A stretch of DNA of 64,000 nucleotides from an uncultured Bacteroidota bacterium (GTDB lineage Bacteria; Bacteroidota; Bacteroidia; Bacteroidales; UBA12481), in NCBI GenBank assembly GCA_903851365.1, contig CAINOB010000064.1, positions 62,001 through 126,000 on the forward strand, given 5' to 3'. The position numbers and the translations under genes are program-made. A model generated the notes under the pieces. The model did no database searches. It had not been told where the DNA came from and was given only the letters and a program-made list of their open reading frames with translations. Shown here one piece after another: positions 24,758 through 33,562 of the stretch; the first letter of the stretch is position 1; the number at the start of each line of letters is the position of its first letter.

Positions 24758-25749
24758 AAAAAGTAGTAGTAGCCGGAGCTGGTGGATTCATCGGCGGACA
24801 TCTGGTAAAAGCATTAATAGCACGCGGCTATCAGGTTCGGGCAGTGGATAAAAAGCCGCTTAATCAGTGGTATCAGGTCACTGAAGGTGCCGATAACCTG
24901 ATTCTTGACCTTACGTTGAAAGAAAACTGTTATCAGGCGCTGAACGGCTTTCACGAAGTGTTTAATCTGGCTGCCGATATGGGGGGCATGGGCTTTATCG
25001 AAACCCATAAAGCGGATTGCATGCTCAGCGTGCTGATTAATACCCATTTGCTGATGGCCGCACGGGATAAGGGTATCAGAAGGTTCTTTTATGCCTCATC
25101 AGCCTGCGTTTACAATGCATCCAAACAGACTGATACCGACAATCCCGGTCTGCGCGAAACCGATGCTTATCCAGCCATGGCCGAGGACGGATACGGATGG
25201 GAAAAACTTTTCAGCGAGCGCATGTGCCGGCATTTCAGCGAGGATTACGGAATCACGGTCAGAATAGCCCGTTTTCATAATGTTTATGGTCCGTTCGGCA
25301 CATACGACGGTGGCCGGGAAAAAGCTCCGGCAGCACTTTGCCGCAAGGTAATTGATGCAGAAGTGAATGGGGTGAAAGATCTCGTGATCTGGGGCGATGG
25401 CCTTCAAACCCGGAGTTTTATGTATATCGATGATTGCATCAAGGGGATTCTCGATATCATGTACAGTAATATCGAGGAACCGATAAACCTGGGCAGCAGT
25501 GAAATGGTATCTATCAACCAGCTGGCCGACATGGCCGAGGATATCGGCGGCGTGAAGCTGGACCGTTTATATGACCTGACCGCTCCAAAAGGGGTTCGCG
25601 GGCGAAACAGCGAAAACACCCTGATCAGGAAATATCTAAACTGGGAACCATCAACCCCGCTTATCGACGGGTTGCGGCAGACTTACGCATGGATACGAGA
25701 GCAGATGATAGCTGCCAAGGAATCCAATAAACCGGTAAGGTTCAACTGA
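24754..25749 (+). CDS. GDP-mannose 3,5-epimerase-like NAD-dependent epimerase
   Basis: This 331-residue extended-SDR enzyme has the NAD motif VAGAGGFIGGHL at 6-17. NLAADMGGMGFI at 71-82 is characteristic of GDP-mannose 3,5-epimerase. The catalytic set fits that enzyme with exact spacing: Cys118 in SSACVYN, Tyr147 and Lys151 in YGWEK, and Lys190 in GGREKAPAA. RIARFHNVYGPFGTYDGG also agrees. The plant enzyme makes GDP-L-galactose and GDP-L-gulose for ascorbate; bacterial relatives exist. The 4-nt overlap with the LacI gene and the following galactosidases suggest a role in handling an unusual hexose, but this is inference. Confidence 0.8.
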   Translation: MKKVVVAGAGGFIGGHLVKALIARGYQVRAVDKKPLNQWYQVTEGADNLILDLTLKENCYQALNGFHEVFNLAADMGGMGFIETHKADCMLSVLINTHLLMAARDKGIRRFFYASSACVYNASKQTDTDNPGLRETDAYPAMAEDGYGWEKLFSERMCRHFSEDYGITVRIARFHNVYGPFGTYDGGREKAPAALCRKVIDAEVNGVKDLVIWGDGLQTRSFMYIDDCIKGILDIMYSNIEEPINLGSSEMVSINQLADMAEDIGGVKLDRLYDLTAPKGVRGRNSENTLIRKYLNWEPSTPLIDGLRQTYAWIREQMIAAKESNKPVRFN

Positions 25750-25806
25750 TACTTCTGATCGCATCCGGATTCAAGTTACAATATTGAACACTTTAGTGCC
25801 TGACTT

Positions 25807-27288
25807 ATGAAATCTTTCTTGAGACTTACTTCTTTCCTTTTGCCATTTGCCCTCTGCCTCCTGCCTACTTTAGTTATAAGGGCCCAAAGCTCAGATTATA
25901 TCCTCACACCGACGCCAGGCAAAATCCCGCGTATCAACGGCACAACGGTATTTGGTGTCAGGCCGGGTTCGCCAGTTGTTTTCAAAATCGCGGCGACCGG
26001 CGAAAAGCCCTTGAAATATGAGGTTCTCAATTTACCGGTGGAATTAAAGCTCGACTCAAAGACAGGCATAATATCCGGGAGATTTTCAAAGGAAGGAATC
26101 CATATTCTGAAAGTCAGGGTATCAAATAAATCCGGGAAAGCTGAAAAAGAATTGACAATCAAGGTTGGTCAAACCATTTCATTAACCCCTCCAATGGGTT
26201 GGAATAGCTGGAATGCATTCGGAGAATCGGTATCCCAGGAAAAAGTTAAAGCGGTTGTGCAAGCCATGATTGACAAAGGCTTGGTTGATCATGGCTGGTC
26301 GTATGTAAATATCGACGACGGCTGGCAAGGAGTCAGAAATGCGACCGGTGTTCTCGAACCCAATGACAAATTTCCTGACATGAAAGGACTGGCAGACTGG
26401 ATCCATTCGCAGGGTCTCAAATTCGGAATTTATTCATCACCCGGACCCACTACCTGTCTTGGTTTGCCCGGTTCATGGCAATATGAAGAAAAGGATGCGG
26501 CAACATGGTCGGGCTGGGATATCGACTACCTGAAATACGATTTATGCAGTTATAAATGGGATATTTTCGACAAAGCAGGAGACACTTCACAGGCTGCCTG
26601 GATGAAGCCCTTTTTATCCATGCGTAAACCGTTGGATGCAATTCCCCGCGACATAATTTTTTCCATATGTTCATACAATACTATTCCATGGGCTGCCAAA
26701 GTGGGTGCGAATCTTACCCGGCTTTTAGGAGATAACAGGGACGAATGGAAGCCCATCAGTACGTCCGGTTCAAAGGTTGACAAATATTGGGCTCACCAAA
26801 AGCCCGGATTATGGAATGACGAGGATTTGCTGGTTGTGGGTTCCTCGGGCGGCTGGGAAGGGAAAGCAAGGCCAAATCATCTTACCCCTGACGAACAGTA
26901 TTTTCACATGAGTTTATGGTCCCTTTTGGCAACCCCGTTGTTTATCAGCTGCGACCTCGCCTCTGCGGATGATTTTACAATTTCATTGCTGAGCAATGAC
27001 GAAGTGATCGAGGTTAATCAGGATCCACTTGGCAAAGCGGGCCGTTTGAAAATCAGCACACCGGAGTACCAGGTTTGGGTAAAAGAATTAGCAGACGGAA
27101 CACACGCTGCCGGTATTTTCAATTTAAAAAACGAATCACAGGCTATTAATGTAAAATGGTCTGATTTGTCAATCGAAGGCGGCATCGTTAGAGATTTATG
27201 GAAACAGAAAAATATGGGAAAGTTTTCTTCTGAATTTAAGGTAGAAGTTCCACCTCATGGAGTGATGCTTATCAAAATATTCCAATAA
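25807..27288 (+). CDS. GH27 alpha-galactosidase, exported
   Basis: This 493-residue protein has a signal peptide (FLLPFALCLLPTLVIRA, cut near AQS), an Ig-like putative carbohydrate-binding domain (about 30-122) and a GH27 barrel. Family motifs are PPMGWNSWNAFGE near 129-140, NIDDGWQG near 168-175, the nucleophile Asp245 in YLKYDLC, and the acid/base Asp340 in WNDEDLL. A C-terminal beta domain ends the protein. It should release terminal alpha-galactose from oligosaccharides in the periplasm or outside. Two nucleotides separate it from the GH42 gene, so the cluster is an operon. Confidence 0.93.
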   Translation: MKSFLRLTSFLLPFALCLLPTLVIRAQSSDYILTPTPGKIPRINGTTVFGVRPGSPVVFKIAATGEKPLKYEVLNLPVELKLDSKTGIISGRFSKEGIHILKVRVSNKSGKAEKELTIKVGQTISLTPPMGWNSWNAFGESVSQEKVKAVVQAMIDKGLVDHGWSYVNIDDGWQGVRNATGVLEPNDKFPDMKGLADWIHSQGLKFGIYSSPGPTTCLGLPGSWQYEEKDAATWSGWDIDYLKYDLCSYKWDIFDKAGDTSQAAWMKPFLSMRKPLDAIPRDIIFSICSYNTIPWAAKVGANLTRLLGDNRDEWKPISTSGSKVDKYWAHQKPGLWNDEDLLVVGSSGGWEGKARPNHLTPDEQYFHMSLWSLLATPLFISCDLASADDFTISLLSNDEVIEVNQDPLGKAGRLKISTPEYQVWVKELADGTHAAGIFNLKNESQAINVKWSDLSIEGGIVRDLWKQKNMGKFSSEFKVEVPPHGVMLIKIFQ

Positions 27289-27289
27289 G

Positions 27290-29332
27290 ATGAAAAGGAT
27301 TCAATTATTATTGATCGTTCTCTTTGGCGCTTTGACAGTGAACGCTCAGAAAACTCAACTCGGGACAGAGATATGGATCGAGCCAGGGTATACAAAAACT
27401 GATATCATAGGTTGGGTACGACAAGCTTCTGAAGCCGGATTTAAAGACATCAGGATATTCATGATGTGGACTCACGTTGAGCCTCAATTGGATAAATGGG
27501 ATTTTGAGGTATATGACTGGATGTTTGATGCCTGCGCCAAATATCATCTAAAATTACAGGTTACGTTAAATCCAAATCAGCCAGCCTGGCATTACGGGAA
27601 AGAGTATTGGGGATCGATCCATTCGCATGGTATTTTTTCGGATCCAAAAATGAAAGAAGCAGCGGCAAAATACATCAAGATGGTTGTTGAAAGATATAAA
27701 GACAGTCCGGCTTTGGATTATTGGTGGCTGATGAATGAGCCCTATCCCTCCGACAATGAAAGTCCTATTAAGCTGGTTGGTTTCAAGAAGGAAATGAAAG
27801 AGAAATATCACAACATTCAGGCGCTGAATAAATTATGGAACTCAAATTTCAATTCATTTGATGAAATCAAGGATATAAAGGCAATATATAGTGCAGAATG
27901 GGCAGCTGCAGTTCCTTATTACGACTGGACAAATTATTCAAATCACTTCCTCACCGATTTTCAACATTGGGTCAGGGATGAAGTTTACCGTTACGATAAC
28001 CGCCATCGCTTTACAACGAATCCGGGAGCCTATCTTTCCTTGTATCACCGGCAGGAGGCATCGGAATGGATGCCATTTTTAGATGCTTTCGGGCTCTCCA
28101 TCCATCCGATATGGCACTTCGATATGTTTACGAATGAGCAATATGACATGGGTGTTGCAGCCACCTGCGAATTGGGAAGAAGCGTAGCCAGCCCAAAGCC
28201 TTTCTGGGTAGCTGAGTTATCGGGCGGCAACAGCATTTTCTATTTTTGTCCATCGGCCAATGAAATAGCGCAGTGGACCTGGACAGGCATCGCGGAGGGA
28301 GCCCAAAAGATTATTTACTGGCTTCTGAATGCCCGGACATCTGGCAATGAATCTGGAGAATGGGCGCTTCTCGACTTTCAAAATGAACCTACAGACCGGT
28401 TAAACATGGCGATTAATATTGCCGGATGCTTAAATCAGGATTCCGTATTCTTCAATAAAGCAAAACCTCTCGAAAGTAATGTTTCGATCCTTCTCAACCG
28501 GGAATCAAGCCTCATCTATGCACGCAAAAAACAGGGGGAAGAGCACATTGAGGCCGTAATGAGCTGTTATCAGGCGCTGGCTGAAAAGGGAATATCAGTA
28601 AAATTGGAACAGACGCAAGATTTTCCGTGGGCGAAAAGTTCAGGGAAGGCAGTTATTTTGCCCAGTATGATTACCATCCCTGATATCCTGGTGGATTCCA
28701 TTAAGACATTCCTTCGCCATGGGAACAAGCTGATTGTTCTGGGACCGACAGGATATTATAATGAAAAGGAAGATTGCCAGTTTTTAAAATTTCCTTTCAA
28801 GGACGAATTTGGGGCTCAACCGAAAGAAATCCGGTCGATCCAAAACAGCTTTTCCATTTCCACCATGGATGGGAAATACCATTTTGAAGTCAGCAAAAAT
28901 TTTGGGATCATAAATAATCTCACTGCTACGTCCATTGCCCTATCTGAAGGCAATATTACCGGTATACGGAATAAAACCGGTAACAGCGAAGTTGTTTGGA
29001 TTCCTTCGAATATTGATTTGGGAGCCTGGAAGTCAGACAACTCGGAGTTGTCACAATTCCTGTCGGATGAGCTTATTCAATACACAAAGTCACAGCCCTT
29101 TGAATTTGTCAACAAAACCAAACATGTCGGAATGCGAACCCTCATCAACGGGCAATCCTATCTAACGGTGATCAATAATGGAGATGATGCAGCCAATATT
29201 ATCAGGCTGAAAAATAAATTAAACAAAAAGCCTTCCATTCTATTCTGCACCGATAAAACCAGAAAAGAGATCAATCCCGATCAGCAAATCATTTTGTCGC
29301 CGAAGGAGTGCCTGGTTATCCTTTGGAATTAA
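27290..29332 (+). CDS. GH42 beta-galactosidase, exported
   Basis: This 680-residue protein has a short signal peptide (LLLIVLFGALTVNAQ). The GH42 TIM barrel shows the acid/base Glu150 in WWLMNEP and the nucleophile Glu309 in WVAELSGGN, followed by the trimerisation-type domain (about 400-560, with ILPSMITIPDILVD) and a small C-terminal sandwich. Most GH42 enzymes act on beta-galactosides. An exported form is somewhat unusual and fits the other hydrolases in this operon. The preceding GH27 gene ends 1 nt before its start. Confidence 0.9.
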   Translation: MKRIQLLLIVLFGALTVNAQKTQLGTEIWIEPGYTKTDIIGWVRQASEAGFKDIRIFMMWTHVEPQLDKWDFEVYDWMFDACAKYHLKLQVTLNPNQPAWHYGKEYWGSIHSHGIFSDPKMKEAAAKYIKMVVERYKDSPALDYWWLMNEPYPSDNESPIKLVGFKKEMKEKYHNIQALNKLWNSNFNSFDEIKDIKAIYSAEWAAAVPYYDWTNYSNHFLTDFQHWVRDEVYRYDNRHRFTTNPGAYLSLYHRQEASEWMPFLDAFGLSIHPIWHFDMFTNEQYDMGVAATCELGRSVASPKPFWVAELSGGNSIFYFCPSANEIAQWTWTGIAEGAQKIIYWLLNARTSGNESGEWALLDFQNEPTDRLNMAINIAGCLNQDSVFFNKAKPLESNVSILLNRESSLIYARKKQGEEHIEAVMSCYQALAEKGISVKLEQTQDFPWAKSSGKAVILPSMITIPDILVDSIKTFLRHGNKLIVLGPTGYYNEKEDCQFLKFPFKDEFGAQPKEIRSIQNSFSISTMDGKYHFEVSKNFGIINNLTATSIALSEGNITGIRNKTGNSEVVWIPSNIDLGAWKSDNSELSQFLSDELIQYTKSQPFEFVNKTKHVGMRTLINGQSYLTVINNGDDAANIIRLKNKLNKKPSILFCTDKTRKEINPDQQIILSPKECLVILWN

Positions 29333-29364
29333 ATGTTCTGAGGGGAAAAGCTATATTAGCATGC

Positions 29365-32358
29365 ATGAAACCTATTACAATTTTTTGTCTGCTGTTTGCA
29401 GTTTTTTTAGCAAACTCAACAGCATTGTTTCCTGCAAATTACCAGGACAAAACCATTGATCAGGGAACCTGTCGAATTGAATCAAAGGTCCTGCGAGTCA
29501 GCCTCGACCGGTCATTTCCAGCCATTATTGATTATACGCGGATACCAGGCGGACAGATGTTCTATGGTCGTGAGGAAAAACAATCTCAGGTAAAGATTAA
29601 CGAAAAGCTCTATTCCCCGGTAATAACCTCTGTAAAAGCAAAAAATTCAGTGGATTACATCCTAAAGATCCCTGAAATTGATGTTGAGATAAATATCCGG
29701 ATTAAAGTAATCGATAATGTTGTGGATTTTGATGTCACGCGGATTTTCGAGAAAGGAAAATTCAAGGTAAGCACCTTTGAGATCCCTGATCATCAATTAC
29801 TTTCAGTTAGAAGCACTCAGCCAGGAGCTTCCTTTTCAGGAGCGAAAATGTATACGGCAGTCAAAGGCAGCGGGGATACATTCGCGCCATTGAGCGGTGT
29901 GACAGGGACAGACAGCATTCCAAAGGACTTTTTATACGGGATTGTAAATACAGATCAACTGGCAGCAAGCTTGTGGACCAACTCGGTGAATGAGAAATCG
30001 GACAATAACCGGATTCAGAAGCAAACCATCAGAAAGGATGGTTATTACCAGACCGGTATCTGGAGCGGACCCTGGATTTACAGGGCGCAGGGCATGACCT
30101 CAACGGATCCGTTACCCTCTTTAAAGATCATTATTACCAATGATAAAAATGGAGATCAAAAGGTTGATTGGCAGGATGGTGCGATTGCTTTCCGGGAGAT
30201 CATGAATAATCCGCAGGGCAGCGAAAAGATACCCGACCTGGTAGTTCAGAGGATTCCTATGAATTTTGCCAGTCAGGCAACCAATCCTTTCACAAAAACT
30301 CTCGATGAAACCAAGAGGATTTTTTTAAATACCGATGGATTGGGTCAATTTGTGATTCTAAAGGGTTATGGATCAGAAGGTCATGATTCCAAACACCCTG
30401 ATTATGGCGATATCGGCAAAAGGCAGGGCGGAGCTGCTGATATGGAGTTGCTTTGCAGGGAGGCACAGAAATATAATGCTTTTATGGGCGTGCATATCAA
30501 CGGAACCGAATCGTATCCGGAAGCCGTGGCATTTGATGATTCGCTGGTCAACAAAACCAAGAAAGGATGGGATTGGCTCGACGCGTCTTATTATATCAAT
30601 AAAAGGTATGATGCAACCTCCAATAACCGGATGCTGCGGCTTCAGTCGCTCAAGGACCAGGTGCCCTCACTTAACTTTATTTATTGTGATGTATGGTATG
30701 GACGCGGGAGCTGGGACAGCCGCAAGCTCGCCCGCGAAATCCACTCGCTGGGATTAACCCTGGCAACGGAGTTTCCAACTGATCATGAGAACGATGCTGT
30801 CTGGAACCATTGGGCGGTGGATTATAACTATGGCGGCAAAACTATCAAAGGCTTCAACAGCCAGATCGTCCGATTTATACGCAATCACCAGAAAGATACC
30901 TGGGTTGGCCGTCATCCGCTGCTGGGTGGAAGTGAAATGAAGGATTTTGAGGGATGGCAGGGGCGTATCGATTACGACAGTTGCATAAACATGACTTTCC
31001 AAACTGATTTACCTACAAAGTATCTTCAGCATTTTAAAATTATGCAGTGGAACGATGATAAGATCAGTTTCTCGGATCAAGTTATTTCTAAACTTATTCA
31101 GGGTGAGCGGGTGATCGAAAAAGACGGCAGAATTATATTGAAAGGGGATGCTTACCTCCTGCCCTGGAATCCACAAACCGAAGACAAACTTTACCACTGG
31201 AACCCTAAGGGCGGAACCGGCGTATGGGAGTTGCCAAAGGCCTGGAACAACCTGAATTCAGTGGAATTATACAAGCTCACCGATGAGGGACGGCAATTCA
31301 TCAGGAGCCTGAAAGTGGAAATGGGAAAAGTAACTATTGAGGCCGAAGCGGGCATTCCCTATGTGATTTACAAAAAGAAAGTCGCACCAAATTCCATGAT
31401 CGACTGGGGTGAAGGTTCCCTGGTAAAAGATCCGGGATTCAATAATGGTGATTTAAAATATTGGCGAGCTGAAGGGTCCGGAGCAACGACCAAACACAAT
31501 GAGAACGGACAATATGAGCTCGTCATGAACGGCCAGGCAGCGGTCAAGGTAAGCCAGACAATTACCGGTCTGACTCCGGGTTCCTGGTATGCTTCCGTTT
31601 ATGTTTCGACCGGTTCAGGTCGGAAAGCAACATTCGGTATCAACGATTATGGCGGTACTGAAGTCGCCGCCTATGCAACCAGCTCATTATGGGAAAATTA
31701 TATCGCCGCAGATTCCAAGCATGACTCCTTTATGCAGCGGATGTACGTGTTCTTTAATGTTCCGGAAGGCCAGACTACTGCCAACCTGTTTTTAAAGGCC
31801 GATGAAGGGACGTCGCAGGTTGTTTATGATGATGTTCGTGTTGCACGCACCCAGCATCCAATCAGTGCGGACAGTGCATTTTTCCGGGAAGATTTCGAGA
31901 ATATTCCGGATGGCCTGTATCCATTTGTCAAGGGACCTTCAGGCGGAGTGAATGATCCGCGAACGCACCTTTCGGAGCTTCACGCGCCCTATACGCAGAA
32001 AGGATGGAACGGAAAAGCCATTGATGATGTAATCGCCGGACACTGGTCGCTGAAGGCACATGGAGAGCCCACGGGATTATTGCTTCAAACGATCCCGCAA
32101 ACCATCCATTTCACAGCAGGAAAAACGTATAAAGTGACTTTCACCTATGAAGCAACCGGCTCTGATTACGCGCTGGCGGTGGGAGAAGGAACCTCCATAC
32201 AGTCCTCCTTTATTCTCAACTTTGCGAATGTACCGACGCTGGCGACGGTGACATTTATTGCCGGCAAAAGCGGAGATTCCTGGTTTGGGATCGAAAAACT
32301 CAATGAGAAAGAAACCGATTTGGTCATTGATGATTTAGTGGTTACCGAAAAAAACTAA
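29365..32358 (+). CDS. GH101 endo-alpha-N-acetylgalactosaminidase
   Basis: This secreted enzyme of about 997 residues (signal ITIFCLLFAVFLANSTA) should cleave the core-1 disaccharide Gal-beta-1,3-GalNAc from Ser/Thr of mucin-type O-glycoproteins. The catalytic domain carries GYGSEGHDSKHPDYGDIGKR, HINGTESYPEA, the nucleophile Asp442 in FIYCDVWYGRG and the acid/base Glu469 in TLATEFP, in the GH101 order. Two beta-sandwich carbohydrate-binding-type domains follow (about 650-820 and 830-990). The ATG at 29365 is chosen over an in-frame one at 29308 that overlaps the GH42 stop and would lack a signal peptide. GH101 is well known in Firmicutes and Actinobacteria and less common in Bacteroidota. Confidence 0.87.
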   Translation: MKPITIFCLLFAVFLANSTALFPANYQDKTIDQGTCRIESKVLRVSLDRSFPAIIDYTRIPGGQMFYGREEKQSQVKINEKLYSPVITSVKAKNSVDYILKIPEIDVEINIRIKVIDNVVDFDVTRIFEKGKFKVSTFEIPDHQLLSVRSTQPGASFSGAKMYTAVKGSGDTFAPLSGVTGTDSIPKDFLYGIVNTDQLAASLWTNSVNEKSDNNRIQKQTIRKDGYYQTGIWSGPWIYRAQGMTSTDPLPSLKIIITNDKNGDQKVDWQDGAIAFREIMNNPQGSEKIPDLVVQRIPMNFASQATNPFTKTLDETKRIFLNTDGLGQFVILKGYGSEGHDSKHPDYGDIGKRQGGAADMELLCREAQKYNAFMGVHINGTESYPEAVAFDDSLVNKTKKGWDWLDASYYINKRYDATSNNRMLRLQSLKDQVPSLNFIYCDVWYGRGSWDSRKLAREIHSLGLTLATEFPTDHENDAVWNHWAVDYNYGGKTIKGFNSQIVRFIRNHQKDTWVGRHPLLGGSEMKDFEGWQGRIDYDSCINMTFQTDLPTKYLQHFKIMQWNDDKISFSDQVISKLIQGERVIEKDGRIILKGDAYLLPWNPQTEDKLYHWNPKGGTGVWELPKAWNNLNSVELYKLTDEGRQFIRSLKVEMGKVTIEAEAGIPYVIYKKKVAPNSMIDWGEGSLVKDPGFNNGDLKYWRAEGSGATTKHNENGQYELVMNGQAAVKVSQTITGLTPGSWYASVYVSTGSGRKATFGINDYGGTEVAAYATSSLWENYIAADSKHDSFMQRMYVFFNVPEGQTTANLFLKADEGTSQVVYDDVRVARTQHPISADSAFFREDFENIPDGLYPFVKGPSGGVNDPRTHLSELHAPYTQKGWNGKAIDDVIAGHWSLKAHGEPTGLLLQTIPQTIHFTAGKTYKVTFTYEATGSDYALAVGEGTSIQSSFILNFANVPTLATVTFIAGKSGDSWFGIEKLNEKETDLVIDDLVVTEKN

Positions 32359-32370
32359 TATTTTTAGGAG

Positions 32371-33561
32371 ATGAACAAACCACTGAAGCTTTCCCATTTA
32401 TTTTTCACTTTTCTCAAAATAGGATCGATCTCCTTTGGCGGATTCATGGCGCTTATTTCTTCGGTACAGAAACAAGTCGTTGACCGGGATAAATTAATCA
32501 GCAATGAAGATGTTTTGGATGGCATTTCCCTGGCATCTGTTCTGCCCGGACCACTTGCAGTTAATGTGATTGCATTCATCGGCTACCGGTTGAAAGGAAT
32601 TAAAGGTGCAATAGTATGTTTCAGCGGAATTCTTATTCCTTCGTTCCTGCTGATGTTGATTCTCTCCGCCCTGTATCAGAGATTTGGGAATATTCCTGAA
32701 TTCGGATCCTTCTTTGCCGGGGTATTGCCAGCGGTGGCAGCTATTATTGTCAGTGTGGCTGTAGGCATGTTCAGGAAGAATGTTAAAGATTGGAAGCAGA
32801 TTATACTGGTTATTCTATCCGGAGTGATCACCTTTTTCTCCAAATCCTATTTCTCAACTTTGGGGATCATTATAATTTCGGCGCTTATCGGATACTTTCT
32901 GTACCGGACAAACGCAGTTGGCAGCGGGCAGTCGGCAGTTAGCAGTAAGAAGTTAATAGTAAGCAGTAGGCAGTGGGCAGTTGGCCTTATATTGATGGTG
33001 TTTATCTTACTGCTGGCTATTATACCTGAAAATGAAACCTTACTGTGGCTTCACCGAAAAATCACGCTGACATTTTCCGGCATGAGCTTAAGCCTTTTCG
33101 GAGGCGGTTATGTTGCGGTACCGTCGATGCACAAAATAATTGTTGATACCCTTCACTGGCTTACCAATAAGGAGTTTGTCGATGCAATTGCCTTAGGCCA
33201 GGTGACTCCAGGTCCGATTCTGATCAGTGCCACCTTTATTGGCTTTAAGCTTGCCGGATTTTTCGGCGCCCTGAATGCTACTCTTTCTATATTTCTGCCT
33301 ACCGCAATTCTTATGGTCATCTGCTCCCGGTTTTTTGCAATAATCAATAACGCACCTGCCTTGAAAGCTGCCTTTAAAGGATTGCGGCCCGCGATCATCG
33401 GCATGATACTTTCGGCAGCTGCTACCATTCTTGTAAATGCCGGTATTTCCTATAAAACAATTATTCTGTTTTTAGCGATATTGTCAGTGGCAATAAAATA
33501 TAATCCAGATACGGTGTTCATTATCCCTGCAGCCGGGATTATTGGACTAATCTTTCTATAA
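32371..33561 (+). CDS. chrA: Chromate/sulfate-type transporter, ChrA (CHR) family, two-domain
   Basis: This 396-residue membrane protein has two homologous halves. The first has FLKIGSISFGGFMALISSVQ, LASVLPGPLAVNVIAFIGY and the helices after it. The second has LSLFGGGYVAVPSMHKIIV, IALGQVTPGPILISATFIG and its helices. This is the long-chain CHR family, described as exporting chromate and possibly moving related oxyanions. The linker between halves (residues about 182-205) is coded by a heptanucleotide repeat (32914-32983). It starts 13 nt after the GH101 stop and 1 nt separates it from the sulfotransferase gene, so it is within a sulfate-related run. Confidence 0.9.
   Translation: MNKPLKLSHLFFTFLKIGSISFGGFMALISSVQKQVVDRDKLISNEDVLDGISLASVLPGPLAVNVIAFIGYRLKGIKGAIVCFSGILIPSFLLMLILSALYQRFGNIPEFGSFFAGVLPAVAAIIVSVAVGMFRKNVKDWKQIILVILSGVITFFSKSYFSTLGIIIISALIGYFLYRTNAVGSGQSAVSSKKLIVSSRQWAVGLILMVFILLLAIIPENETLLWLHRKITLTFSGMSLSLFGGGYVAVPSMHKIIVDTLHWLTNKEFVDAIALGQVTPGPILISATFIGFKLAGFFGALNATLSIFLPTAILMVICSRFFAIINNAPALKAAFKGLRPAIIGMILSAAATILVNAGISYKTIILFLAILSVAIKYNPDTVFIIPAAGIIGLIFL
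32914..32983. repeat. Ten-unit heptanucleotide repeat inside chrA
   Basis: Ten consecutive 7-bp units follow the pattern GCAGTNN: GCAGTTG, GCAGCGG, GCAGTCG, GCAGTTA, GCAGTAA, GAAGTTA, ATAGTAA, GCAGTAG, GCAGTGG and GCAGTTG. They encode AVGSGQSAVSSKKLIV plus VSSRQWAVG-like linker sequence between the two transporter halves. Gain or loss of one unit would shift the reading frame. Confidence 0.9.
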
Positions 33562-33562
33562 T

